Source: an uncultured Faecalibacterium sp.
GTDB taxonomy: Bacteria > Bacillota > Clostridia > Oscillospirales > Ruminococcaceae
Direction of reading: 5' to 3'
DNA: 64,000 nucleotides
NCBI GenBank assembly: GCA_934547065.1
Contig: CAKTEF010000007.1
Coordinates: 12,863-76,862, forward strand
The translations under genes were made by a program, and so were the position numbers. A model generated the notes under the pieces. That model was not told where the DNA came from and made no database searches. It was given only the letters and a program-made list of their open reading frames with translations. This document shows, piece by piece, positions 39,605 to 48,336 of this stretch. Every line of letters begins with the position of its first letter. Within the stretch, counting starts at the first letter, position 1.

Positions 39605-40459
39605 TTATTTTTTCAGCACAAAGCAGGGCAGCGGGGCGGTTTGGGCCCAGTTGGCAAACTCACAGACCAGCACGGTGCAGGCACTCAGCGGCAGACTGCG
39701 CAGCCAGTGCAGCACCTGCTCCTTTTCGTCGGAGCCGATCACGGCCCCGCTGTACAGGATGGCGCTGAGCACGCCGCCGGGGCGCAGGGCGGTCAGGGCC
39801 GCTTCCAGCGCGGGGATGCTGCTCTGTGCGCTGGAAAACACGGCGTGGTCCGCACCGGGCAGCCAGCCAAAGTTGAACATCACCACATCCGCCGTGCCGG
39901 GCTGCACATGGTGCAGCAGATGGGCGTGGCTGTCGCAGTGCAGCTCCGCGCTCAGGCCCCGGCGCGCCAGCCGGGCACGGGTGGAGGCAATGGCCTCCGG
40001 CTGGATGTCGAATCCCAGCACCCGCCCCTGCGGCCCGGCCAGGCGGCAGAGGAACTCGGTATCTCCGCCGTTGCCGCAGGTCGCGTCGATGCACAGCTGC
40101 GCCGCCGGGAGCCGGGCCGTCAGGAAGTCCTGCACAAAGCGCACCGCCGTCAGGTCCGGCGTGCGGCGGCGGACAAGGCCCCCGCCCTGCACCGCAAAGC
40201 CGAATTTCTGCCAGAACGCTTCCTCGCCCGGCGCGGGCAGCGGGGCGGTGAACACGGTGGCTTTTTCTTTGTCGTAGCCGCCAAAGGCGCGCAGCACTTC
40301 TTTTAACAGGTAGGAGCCATAGCCTTTTCGCCGCCATTCTGGTACAATGGTAAAGGCGGCGATGGCCGCGCCCTGGGCCGCCGGTTCCACGGTACACCAG
40401 CCGATGCGGTCTTTCTCTTTGTACAGTGCAAATCCCGTGGGTGTCGCTTCGATTTTCAT
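39605..40459 (-). CDS. GNAT acetyltransferase fused to MnmM/YtqB-type methyltransferase
   Basis: A 284-aa two-domain protein. Residues 1-100 are a small GNAT domain with acetyl-CoA loop FTIVPEWRRKGYGSYLL and a C-terminal FWQKFGFAV. Residues 102-284 are a class I SAM methyltransferase of the YtqB family: CIDATCGNGGDTEFL (SAM loop), VLGFDIQPEAI, MFNFGWLPGADH, LRPGGVLSAILYSG. YtqB was identified as MnmM, which methylates nm5s2U34 of tRNA. The GNAT substrate is unknown. No stop or frameshift separates the domains. Confidence 0.85.
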   Translation of the reverse strand: MKIEATPTGFALYKEKDRIGWCTVEPAAQGAAIAAFTIVPEWRRKGYGSYLLKEVLRAFGGYDKEKATVFTAPLPAPGEEAFWQKFGFAVQGGGLVRRRTPDLTAVRFVQDFLTARLPAAQLCIDATCGNGGDTEFLCRLAGPQGRVLGFDIQPEAIASTRARLARRGLSAELHCDSHAHLLHHVQPGTADVVMFNFGWLPGADHAVFSSAQSSIPALEAALTALRPGGVLSAILYSGAVIGSDEKEQVLHWLRSLPLSACTVLVCEFANWAQTAPLPCFVLKK

Positions 40460-40610
40460 GGCATTTCTCCTTGTTTGATACGACCTTATTTCACATATTC
40501 TTCACCCGGTCAGCGATTCCTTTTCACAATTAGCGGATACAATAAGGACAGTTCAAAGGAACGCGGTCCCATCGCCCTTTGTACAGTCCCTCAAGAAAGG
40601 AAGTACCAGT

Positions 40611-41999
40611 ATGGACAATGAAAACAAATGGGAATATGATTATTCCTCTGCAAATAATTCTTCCGGCGAGACCGGATACCCCAATGTCGGCTCGTCCGGC
40701 ATGAACACCGCCAACACGGCTTCCACCTTTGGCGACACCGCTTCTGCGCAGACCGGCACCGCAGGCGGCGGTACCACACCGCCCCCGGCGGACCCCCAGC
40801 CCGCAGCCGCAGCGCCCCGGAAACCGGAAAAGAAGCGCCGCAAGGCAAACGGCGGCAAAGTGGCCCGCAGCGCCGTGGCGCTGGTTCTGGCTGCCGCCAT
40901 GGGCTTTGCGGGCGGCTTTGTGGGTGCCCGCTTTGGCAATGCAGGCAATAAGGTGGTCCTCCAGCAGGTGGAGCGTTCCGGCTCTGCGGACAGCAGCTCC
41001 GCTTCGGGCACGAACGTTTCTGCCGGCGGCATGACCACGGCCCAGGTCTCGGAGATGGTCAGCCCCAGCGTGGTGGTCATCACCACCGAGCAGGTGGTCT
41101 ACTCCCAGTGGTCCTGGTACGGCCAGAACCAGGTGGAAAGCGGCGCAGGCAGCGGTGTCATCATCAGCTCTGACGGCTACATCCTGACCTGTGCGCATGT
41201 GGTGTCCGGTGCATCCAACATCACCGTGACCATCGGCGATACCGATTACCCCGCCACCGTGGTGGGCGAGGATGACACCAGCGATGTGGCCGTGATCAAG
41301 ATCGACGCAGACGGCCTGACCCCCGCCACCATCGGCAACAGCGACGACCTGGCCGTGGGCGAGGATGTGCTGGCCGTGGGCAACCCGCTGGGTGAGCTGG
41401 GCGGCACCGTGACCAGCGGCATCATCAGCGCACTGAACCGCAGCGTGACCATCCAGGGCACCAGTTCCACCAACACCATGTCCCTGATCCAGATGGATGC
41501 CTCCGTCAGCCCCGGCAACTCCGGCGGCGGCCTGTTCAATAGGAACGGCGAGCTGATCGGCCTGGTCAACGCCAAATCCTCCAGCAGCGATGCCGAGGGT
41601 CTGGGCTTTGCCATCCCCATCAACGATGCCATCTCCGTGGCACAGGACCTGCTGGAAAACGGCTATGTCTCCGGCCGCCCCTACATGGGCATCACTTATC
41701 TGGCCGTGACCGATGCGCAGACCGCAGCCCAGCTGAATGTCAATGCCTACGGTGTCTACGTTGTGGACGTGGTGCAGGGCGGCCCCGCCGACAAGGCCGG
41801 GCTGCAGGCCGGTGACCGCATCGTGAGCATCGACGGCACCGAGATCGCCCAGAAAGACGATCTTGGCACCCTGATCCAGCAGCATGCGGCCGGTGACACC
41901 CTTTCCATCACCGTGGCCCGCGACGGCCAGATGCAGACCGTCAGCCTGACTCTGGGCGAAAAGAACGCCGCCACTGCGCAGGCTCAGAAAAACTCCTGA
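40611..41999 (+). CDS. HtrA/DegP-like serine protease with PDZ domain
   Basis: A 462-aa membrane-anchored protease of envelope quality control. Residues 1-80 are a polar, Gly/Pro/Ser-rich cytoplasmic tail ending in a KPEKKRRK cluster; 84-108 is the transmembrane helix; 140-340 the trypsin-like domain with H196 (TCAHVV), D225 (SDVAVIKID) and S304 (SPGNSGGGLFN); 345-445 one PDZ domain (GVYVVDVVQGGPADKAGLQAGDRIVSIDG). AAGAAAGGAAG precedes the ATG. Monocistronic, ending at a strong hairpin. Confidence 0.93.
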   Translation: MDNENKWEYDYSSANNSSGETGYPNVGSSGMNTANTASTFGDTASAQTGTAGGGTTPPPADPQPAAAAPRKPEKKRRKANGGKVARSAVALVLAAAMGFAGGFVGARFGNAGNKVVLQQVERSGSADSSSASGTNVSAGGMTTAQVSEMVSPSVVVITTEQVVYSQWSWYGQNQVESGAGSGVIISSDGYILTCAHVVSGASNITVTIGDTDYPATVVGEDDTSDVAVIKIDADGLTPATIGNSDDLAVGEDVLAVGNPLGELGGTVTSGIISALNRSVTIQGTSSTNTMSLIQMDASVSPGNSGGGLFNRNGELIGLVNAKSSSSDAEGLGFAIPINDAISVAQDLLENGYVSGRPYMGITYLAVTDAQTAAQLNVNAYGVYVVDVVQGGPADKAGLQAGDRIVSIDGTEIAQKDDLGTLIQQHAAGDTLSITVARDGQMQTVSLTLGEKNAATAQAQKNS

Positions 42000-42035
42000 T
42001 CCCGCGCCCTGCGCAGCGATCAAAGCTTAAAACAA

Positions 42036-42079
42036 TGCGATCCCCGGTTTGCAGCTGCAGGCCGGGGATCGCTTTTTTA
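42036..42079. terminator. Terminator between htrA-like gene and pulA
   Basis: GCGATCCCCGG (42038-42048) / CCGGGGATCGC (42062-42072) then TTTTTT on the plus strand; a T-rich tract also follows on the minus strand. Confidence 0.75.
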
Positions 42080-44023
42080 TTCCACCTGGCCGAACACGGT
42101 GGCGCTCCACGGCAGCAGAACCGTCCGCCCGGTGCAGACCCGGCTCTCGCCCCGCCACAGGCTGGAGGAAACGCCGTCGCTCAGCAGCTTCCAGCGGCCC
42201 TGCGGCAGGCAGACCACCTGTGCCGTTTCGGTGGGATTATAATAAACGCACAGCGCACCCCAGGCCGCACCGTCGCCCCAGGCGGCGGGCAGCCGCCAGC
42301 CCACCAGCGGCGGTTCCAGCGCAAAGAACTCGATGGCCTGCGGGCTGGCCGCGTCCAGTGCGCCCAGCCGGGGGAACGCGGCACGCAGCCCGAGCAGCCC
42401 CCGGTAATAGTCCACCAGCCCGTGGAACCGGGCCGCCCGCTTCCAGTCCAGCCGGTTGAGCGCCGGGGAGGAGCGGTAGCTGTTGCCCCGGCCCTTTTTG
42501 GTGCGGGCGAACTCCTCGCCCGCCTGCCAGAACGGCAGGCCCATCCCGGTCAGATAGATGCCCGCCGCCAGCCGGTTCTGGGCCAGCGCCGTTGTGTCCA
42601 TGGCCGCAAACTCCGGCCGGGCATAACGCACCATCAACAGCTTATCCCACAGGGTAAAGTTGTCGTGAGCCGAAACATAGCTCACGATCTGCCCCGGCTT
42701 GTGGGGCGGCAGGACGCTGCTGCGGCACCAGGCCGCCACCGCGCCGCCAATGTCCCAGAAGCTGCCGGGTCTGCCCTCCACATAACCCGGCTCCCGCGCG
42801 TCAAAGCAGCCGCCCTTGATGGCATCGCGGGTGTTGTCGCAGAAAATGCCGATGCGGTCGTTGAGCATGGCCAGATTGTTTTTGTTGGCCTCGTACCGGC
42901 GCAGGGCGCTGGCCCCGCCCTGCCAGGGTTCGCCGTACATCAGGATCTCCCGCCCGCCGGGCAGTTTGTCCAGCTCGGCCCGGAGCAGGTTCATCGTCTC
43001 CACATCGTACAGGCCCATCAGGTCGAACCGGAAGCCGTCGATGTGGTATTCCCGCGCCCAGTACAGCACCGAATCGATGAGATACCGCCGCGCCATGGGC
43101 CGCTCGCTGGCAAACTCGTTGCCGCAGCCGCTGCCGTTGGAAAGGCCGCCATCCTCGTTCTGGCGGAAATAATACAGCGGCACCACCCGGTTCAGCACAT
43201 TGTCTGCGCGGTACATGTGGTTGTACACCACATCCATCACCACGCCGATGCCCGCCGCATGGAGCGCTGCGATCATCTGCTTGCACTCCCGCACCCGCAC
43301 CTCGCCGCGGGTGGGGTCGGTGGAGTAGCTGCCCTCCGGCACATTGAAGTTGGCGGGGTCGTAGCCCCAGTTGTACTGCCGTGTCAGGGGGCGGCTCTCG
43401 TCCACGCTGCCAAAGTCAAATATGGGCATCAGCTGCACATAGCCCACCCCCAGCCGCTTGAGGTAGTTCAGGCAGGTGGGGTGGATGCCGTCGCTGCTCA
43501 GGGTGGTGCCTTTCTGGGTAAAGGCCAGGAATTTGCCCCGCCAGGCCGTGTGTACGCCGCTGGCCGGATCCTGCGAAAAATCCCGGACGCTGACCTCCCA
43601 CACCGTGCGGCGGGCGGGGGGGATCACCGGGCGCAGATCCTGCGCCCAGCCCTGCGGGTCGGCGCGGGCAGGGTCCAGGATCATGCTCCGCTCCCCGTTC
43701 ACCCCGGCTGCGCGGGCGTAGGGGTCGGCGGCTTCGCAACTGCCCCAGTCCGTTTCCACCGTAAACGTATAATAGGTTCCGTGCTGGTCGCCGGGCAGAT
43801 AAAGCTCCCACACGCTGCCCCGCCGTGTCAGCGGCAGGGTGGCCAGGCAGCTGCCGCCGTCGCCCCGGCGGTAAAGGTTCACGGCCACCCGGTGCGCCGT
43901 GGGGGCCCACAGCCGCAGATGCGTCCCCGCCGGGGAATACTCCGCCCCCAGCGGGCCGTGGTATTCCGTCTGGCGGGCAAAGGCCTCGCTCTCAAAGCGG
44001 TTTTTCCATTCTGCAGCTGTCAT
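42077..44023 (-). CDS. pulA: Type I pullulanase (alpha-1,6 debranching enzyme)
   Basis: A 648-aa GH13 enzyme. N-terminal CBM48-type domain (HLRLWAPTAHRVAVNLYRRG, about 30-140), barrel about 150-530 with YNWGYDP (the type I pullulanase signature), GVVMDVVYNH, the nucleophile Asp in GFRFDLMGLYD, the acid Glu in MYGEPWQ and VSYVSAHDN, and a C-terminal beta domain. There is no signal peptide, so it is probably cytoplasmic and debranches glycogen or imported maltodextrin, complementing the glg operon. AAAGGATGAG lies before the ATG. Divergent from the AAA+ gene. Confidence 0.94.
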   Translation of the reverse strand: MTAAEWKNRFESEAFARQTEYHGPLGAEYSPAGTHLRLWAPTAHRVAVNLYRRGDGGSCLATLPLTRRGSVWELYLPGDQHGTYYTFTVETDWGSCEAADPYARAAGVNGERSMILDPARADPQGWAQDLRPVIPPARRTVWEVSVRDFSQDPASGVHTAWRGKFLAFTQKGTTLSSDGIHPTCLNYLKRLGVGYVQLMPIFDFGSVDESRPLTRQYNWGYDPANFNVPEGSYSTDPTRGEVRVRECKQMIAALHAAGIGVVMDVVYNHMYRADNVLNRVVPLYYFRQNEDGGLSNGSGCGNEFASERPMARRYLIDSVLYWAREYHIDGFRFDLMGLYDVETMNLLRAELDKLPGGREILMYGEPWQGGASALRRYEANKNNLAMLNDRIGIFCDNTRDAIKGGCFDAREPGYVEGRPGSFWDIGGAVAAWCRSSVLPPHKPGQIVSYVSAHDNFTLWDKLLMVRYARPEFAAMDTTALAQNRLAAGIYLTGMGLPFWQAGEEFARTKKGRGNSYRSSPALNRLDWKRAARFHGLVDYYRGLLGLRAAFPRLGALDAASPQAIEFFALEPPLVGWRLPAAWGDGAAWGALCVYYNPTETAQVVCLPQGRWKLLSDGVSSSLWRGESRVCTGRTVLLPWSATVFGQVE

Positions 44024-44048
44024 GGCATCTCATCCTTTCTCTGGGAAT

Positions 44049-44077
44049 AGTGTAACGGACTTTGCCCCTTATTTCAA
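44049..44077 (-). promoter_or_regulatory. Promoter of pulA
   Basis: Minus strand -35 TTGAAA (44077-44072), 17-nt spacer, -10 TACACT (44054-44049). Confidence 0.6.
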
Positions 44078-44085
44078 GACTTTCC

Positions 44086-44114
44086 TTGCAAAACCGGCGC
44101 AAGTACACTATACT
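44086..44114 (+). promoter_or_regulatory. Promoter of the AAA+ gene
   Basis: -35 TTGCAA (44086-44091), 17-nt spacer, -10 TATACT (44109-44114). Its -35 lies 8 nt from the -35 of the divergent pulA promoter. Confidence 0.65.
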
Positions 44115-44146
44115 GAAAAAAATACAACAGCACGGAGGGAACTCTT

Positions 44147-46195
44147 ATGGCATATACCGACGATTGGGAAAGCCTGATGAACGGCGTGTTCGGCCCCGGT
44201 GGAAAATTCAAGACTTCCCCCACGGCCGCCCAGAAGCCGAAAACGTCCGGCTCCGGCCCCCTGCCGGACCTGAACGCCGCTTTGCTGGAGCAGCAAAAGC
44301 GTCTGGATGAACTGCTGCGCCAGCAGTCGGCCCAGATCCGGCAGCAGCCTGACCCCTCAGCCGCCCTGGCCGACAGCCGCCGGATGCTGCGGGACATGGA
44401 GGCCGACGGCCTGCTGGCCAAGGGCACGGCGGAGACAAAGCCGGAGCACCTGGGCAGCTTTGAGGGCCTGGCCGCAGAGGTCAAGCAGACCGTTCTGGGC
44501 CAGGATGCCTTTGTGGATGAGGTAGTGCGGGCCATGCGCCGTCCCTTTGTGCTGGGCACCGAAGCTCCGGCCGCCCGCAACGTGATCCTGATCTGCGGCG
44601 GCAGCGGCACCGGACGGCATTTTGCGCTGGAAGAAACCGCCCGCTGCATGGCCGCGCGGGGCCTGCTGCAAAACGACAGGATCGCCGTGCTGGATCTGGC
44701 GCTTTACCCGAACGCCGGGGCAGAAAAGCTGTTTTTGCAGGACCTGTACGCCGCGCTCCACGCGCCGGGCGAGATCCTGGCCTTTGAGCACTACGAGAGC
44801 TGCCACCCCGGCTTTCTCAAAACGCTTTCCGATCTGGCGGTCAAGGGCAGTGCGCCCCTGTCCAGCCGGTATCTGGTGAACAAGGAGGGCATCTTAGTGG
44901 ATGCCGGCACCGCCCTGGCCCCCGGTGCCGTGAGCCGGATCGACCCCTGCGGCAAATATCTGGTGTTCTTCTCGGTCCGCGGGCGGGAGGCGCTGGCCGA
45001 CCGGTTCGGGGCCGCGTTCGTCTCGGCCCTGGGCGATGTCTGCCAGACCAGCGCCTACACGCGGGAGGATCTGGCCGCCCTGGCCGCCCAGCAGCTGAAC
45101 GCACTGTCCCAAAAGGTAAAGACCCGGCTGGGGCTGACCCTGGCCGCCGGGGCCGACGTGCGGGACTATGTTGCCGCCCAGTGTACGCCCCAGAAAGGGG
45201 CTGCCGGGCTGGCCGCCTGCTGTGACCGCATCTTCCGCGCCCTGAGCGAATACTGCCTGCAAACGGACACAACGCTTTCCGGCACCGTCACCCTGACCGC
45301 CGCGCCGGAGGGGCTGCTGTTCCGGCTGGGGGATGCCGCCCCCGCTCCGCTGTTCGACCTGCTGCCCGCCGCCTACACCGGCGCGCTGGACGAGATCCGG
45401 GCCGAGATCTCGGAGCTGGTGGGCCTTGCCCCCGTCAAGGAGTATGTGTTCGGCCTGGCCGACAACCTGCAGGTGCAGCAGCGCCGCGCTGCCGCCGGGC
45501 TCAAAACGGCCAGCCTTTCCATGCACATGATCTTTACCGGCAACCCCGGCACCGGCAAGACCACCATTGCCCGGCTGGTGGCAAAGTACCTCAAGGCCAT
45601 CGGGGCGCTGCGGGGCGGCCAGCTGATCGAGGTGAGCCGGGGCGATCTGGTGGGCCGCTACACCGGCCACACCGCCCCCCTGACCACCAGCGTGATCGAA
45701 AGCGCACTGGGCGGCGTGCTGTTCATTGACGAAGCATACAGCCTGTACCGGGGCGAGCAGGACAGCTTTGGGCTGGAAGCCATCGACACCCTGGTAAAGG
45801 GGATGGAGGACCACCGCGACGATCTGGTGGTGATCCTGGCGGGCTATACCCAGGAGATGGAAACGTTCCTGACCGCCAACAGCGGCCTGGCCAGCCGTTT
45901 CCCCAACAAGATCGAGTTCCCGGATTACACCGCCGAGGAGCTGATGCAGATCACCCAGGTGCTGGCCAAAAACAAGGGCTATCAGCTGGCCGAAAGCTGC
46001 ACCGGGCCTCTGCTCCATTATTATGCCCGCTGGCAGGCTGCCGACAGCCGCACCGCAGGCAACGGCCGCCTGGCCCGCAACACGCTGGAAAAAGCCATCT
46101 TCCGCCAGAGCCGCCGCCTGGTGGCCGAGCCCGCCGCCGCGCTGGACGTGATCCTGCCCAGCGACCTGGAACTGCCGGAGCCGGAGGAACCTTAA
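44147..46195 (+). CDS. Two-domain AAA+ ATPase (CbxX/CfqX-like C-terminal domain, degenerate first domain)
   Basis: A 682-aa protein. Residues 40-95 are helical and Gln-rich. Residues 105-300 resemble a Clp-type AAA module (VKQTVLGQDAFVDEVVRAMRRPF), but the P-loop reads GGSGTGRHF (151-159) with Lys and Thr/Ser replaced, and no Walker B DE is visible. Residues 420-670 are an intact CbxX/CfqX/SpoVK-type AAA domain: Walker A GNPGTGKT (465-472), Walker B GVLFIDEA (523-530), sensor and Arg-finger region SGLASRFPNKIEF. The C-terminal relatives include Rubisco activase CbbX and sporulation SpoVK; the target here is unknown. Likely only domain 2 hydrolyses ATP. Confidence 0.85.
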   Translation: MAYTDDWESLMNGVFGPGGKFKTSPTAAQKPKTSGSGPLPDLNAALLEQQKRLDELLRQQSAQIRQQPDPSAALADSRRMLRDMEADGLLAKGTAETKPEHLGSFEGLAAEVKQTVLGQDAFVDEVVRAMRRPFVLGTEAPAARNVILICGGSGTGRHFALEETARCMAARGLLQNDRIAVLDLALYPNAGAEKLFLQDLYAALHAPGEILAFEHYESCHPGFLKTLSDLAVKGSAPLSSRYLVNKEGILVDAGTALAPGAVSRIDPCGKYLVFFSVRGREALADRFGAAFVSALGDVCQTSAYTREDLAALAAQQLNALSQKVKTRLGLTLAAGADVRDYVAAQCTPQKGAAGLAACCDRIFRALSEYCLQTDTTLSGTVTLTAAPEGLLFRLGDAAPAPLFDLLPAAYTGALDEIRAEISELVGLAPVKEYVFGLADNLQVQQRRAAAGLKTASLSMHMIFTGNPGTGKTTIARLVAKYLKAIGALRGGQLIEVSRGDLVGRYTGHTAPLTTSVIESALGGVLFIDEAYSLYRGEQDSFGLEAIDTLVKGMEDHRDDLVVILAGYTQEMETFLTANSGLASRFPNKIEFPDYTAEELMQITQVLAKNKGYQLAESCTGPLLHYYARWQAADSRTAGNGRLARNTLEKAIFRQSRRLVAEPAAALDVILPSDLELPEPEEP

Positions 46196-46205
46196 AATCG
46201 ACCCA

Positions 46206-46240
46206 AGCAAAAAACGGGCAGCACTGCTGTCCGTTTTTTG
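46206..46240. terminator. Terminator between the AAA+ gene and the WYL regulator
   Basis: ACGGGCAGCA / TGCTGTCCGT hairpin flanked by A6 and T6 runs, effective in both directions. Confidence 0.75.
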
Positions 46241-46246
46241 CTGCTC

Positions 46247-47203
46247 TTATCCGTGCTGCTCTGCCAGCCGGCCGGTCAGTGCGCGGAACTGTTGGCGCAC
46301 CGGCTCCGGGCCGGTGATCTCCACCTTGCCGCCAAAGCCGCACACCCAGCCAAAGAACCGGTCGCTGACGCATACCGGCACCGTGAAATGGAAGCTGCCG
46401 TCGGCTTCCGGCAGGAACACCGGCGCGGGGCCAAACCGCTCCCGCATGGCCACTTCCAGCTCCCCGGCACAGCGCAGGGTAACGCTGTGCTCCGGGCCGC
46501 CGTACATCTCAAAATGCTTGCGCAGATAGGCGGGCAGGTCAAAGCGTTCAAACTGCTCGCTGCCCTGGCGGGGCGCATCCAGCGCCCGAACGCCGCTCAT
46601 CCGATCCACCCGGTAGTGGCGGATGCCTTTTTCCTCTGAATAAGCGATCAGGTAATAGCAGCCGTTCTCCCACGCCAGGTGCCACGGGCTGATGAGCCGC
46701 TTTTCCGGGCGGCCCGTCTTTTTGTAGTGGAACTCCACCATCTTGCCGGTATTGATAGCCTCGTGCAGCGCGTCGATGCTGTACAGCAGGCTCTTGCTGT
46801 CCGTTTTGGGGCGGCCCTCCACATACACCTGGCGCTGCAGCTGGCCGCCCTCGTAATCGGAGCAGAGCTTTTCCAGCTTGCGGATCAGGCGGCGGCTGGT
46901 ATTGCCGGAGACCACCCGGCTGGCCTGCACGGCATCCACCAGCAGCTTGAGCTCGGCCAGGTCAAAGGTGCGGCTGGCCAGAAAATAGCCGCCGCCCCGG
47001 CCCCGCTGCAGCCGGATGTCATAGCCCAGGGCTCCCAGTGCCTCGATGTCGCTGTACACGCTCTTGCGCTCGCAGCGGATGCCCTGGCGTTCCAGCAGCT
47101 CCACCAGCTGCGGCACGTTCAGCAGGTGGTTTTCGTCGGTTTTCTGCTCCAGGATGCGCAGCAGCGCCAGCAGTTTGGATTTCTGACCTTCCTGTTTGGG
47201 CAT
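46247..47203 (-). CDS. WYL-domain HTH transcriptional regulator
   Basis: A 318-aa regulator: N-terminal winged HTH (about 1-75: LNVPQLVELLERQGIRCERKSVYSDIEALGALGYDI), a linker, a WYL domain (about 150-225: MVEFHYKKTGRPEKRLISPWHLAWENGCYYLIAYSEEKGIRHYRVDRM) and a WCX C-terminal domain. WYL domains sense nucleic acid or nucleotide ligands and such proteins often control DNA repair or defence genes. No adjacent target operon is evident. ATG 47203 has GAGG upstream; the GTG at 47212 overlaps it. Confidence 0.9.
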   Translation of the reverse strand: MPKQEGQKSKLLALLRILEQKTDENHLLNVPQLVELLERQGIRCERKSVYSDIEALGALGYDIRLQRGRGGGYFLASRTFDLAELKLLVDAVQASRVVSGNTSRRLIRKLEKLCSDYEGGQLQRQVYVEGRPKTDSKSLLYSIDALHEAINTGKMVEFHYKKTGRPEKRLISPWHLAWENGCYYLIAYSEEKGIRHYRVDRMSGVRALDAPRQGSEQFERFDLPAYLRKHFEMYGGPEHSVTLRCAGELEVAMRERFGPAPVFLPEADGSFHFTVPVCVSDRFFGWVCGFGGKVEITGPEPVRQQFRALTGRLAEQHG

Positions 47204-47229
47204 TCCATGCACCTCATCTTTTTATGTTG

Positions 47230-47425
47230 GGTGGTCCTTTGCACAACCTCTCTGTCATCTCCGCCTACGGTACCAAAATCAGCATCTGCCGCAAGGCATC
47301 CACCTCATCAGTCTGCTGCGCAGACAGCTGTCCTCCCTTTATCGCTTGCGCGATATCTCCCTCCGGCCGGAGGGAGTCTGTCCTCAAGGGGAAGCCTTGG
47401 CAGGCCGGGCAGGACCAAGTATTTT
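47230..47425. repeat. Truncated MITE/REP-like element
   Basis: Starts with cacaacctctctgtcat, like the left end of the other elements, then cagcatctgccgcaaggc, ccacctcatcagtctgctgcgcagacagc and ctccctccggccggagggag. The right terminal repeat is missing, so this copy is partial or diverged. Confidence 0.65.
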
Positions 47426-47472
47426 CTTGTCAGGCGGCGGGCCCTGTGTTCTCTGGCAGCGTCAGCCTCTGG

Positions 47473-48336
47473 TCATTCCGGCAGCTTTTTGTCAAACGCT
47501 GCGCGGCGCTGGGTGGACAGGCGGAACATTTCTTCCAGTTTCTCCCGGTCCCCGGCCACAAGGGCGTTGCGCAGGGCATCCAGCGCGGTGTCGAACTGAT
47601 CGATCTCGCTGATGAGGTTCTCCCGGTTCCACAAAAACAGCTCCGCCCACATTTTATCGTTGATGCGTGCAATGCGGGTCAGGTCACGGAACGAATCGCC
47701 GGTGTACTCGCACAGCGAGGTGTTGTCGTTGGCGCACATCAGGCTGACGGCGATGGCATGGCACAGCTGGCTGACGTAGCCGATCATTTTGTCGTGCTCC
47801 TGCACCGTCAGGGTGCAGATGTGCTTAAAGCCCAGCACCCCGGCCAGCTCTTTGGCCCAGGCGACGGCCTCCGGCGTGTTTTTTTCGGTGGGGGTCACAA
47901 TGAAGTTGGCCGGGGCAAAGTTCACCTCGGCTGCGTGCTCCACGCTGGAAGTCTCGCGCCCGGCCATGGGGTGGCTGGCAATGAACTCCACGCCCGGCTT
48001 GCACATGGCCTGCACCGGCTCCACCAGCCCGGTCTTGACACCGGACACATCGGTGAAGATGCAGCCCTCTTTCAGCAGATGGCCGTAGGTTTTGAACCAC
48101 TCGATCAGGGCCGTGGGGTACAAACCGAAGATGATATGGTCGGCCTGGCTCACAAGGTCCTCAAAATCGCGGGTCTTGCCGCCGGCAATGTAGCCGTGGT
48201 CCAGCGCATACTGCAAGTGGCCCTCGCTGCGGTTGATGCCGTCCACATGGAACCCGGCTTTGGTCAGCTCCAGGGCGTACTTGCCGCCCAGAAGGCCCAG
48301 GCCCACCACGAGATACCGTTTTGTTTTATCCAGCAT
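47473..48336 (-). CDS. tyrA: Prephenate dehydrogenase
   Basis: A 287-aa NAD(P)-dependent enzyme committing prephenate to tyrosine. Rossmann loop VVGLGLLGGKYALELTKAG, then DVSGVKTGLVEPVQ, the catalytic ASHPMAGRE with its His, and the family helices TGDSFRDLTRIARIND. No ACT domain follows, so feedback control must lie elsewhere. ATG 48336 has GGAGGTGG upstream and overlaps the aroA stop by 11 nt; the frame to 48453 is aroA read in another phase. Last gene of the aro operon. Confidence 0.95.
   Translation of the reverse strand: MLDKTKRYLVVGLGLLGGKYALELTKAGFHVDGINRSEGHLQYALDHGYIAGGKTRDFEDLVSQADHIIFGLYPTALIEWFKTYGHLLKEGCIFTDVSGVKTGLVEPVQAMCKPGVEFIASHPMAGRETSSVEHAAEVNFAPANFIVTPTEKNTPEAVAWAKELAGVLGFKHICTLTVQEHDKMIGYVSQLCHAIAVSLMCANDNTSLCEYTGDSFRDLTRIARINDKMWAELFLWNRENLISEIDQFDTALDALRNALVAGDREKLEEMFRLSTQRRAAFDKKLPE

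Noticed and set aside
40490..40560. Promoter of the HtrA-like gene
   Set aside because: A TACAAT is present at about 40538, but no acceptable -35 at 16-18 nt could be found.
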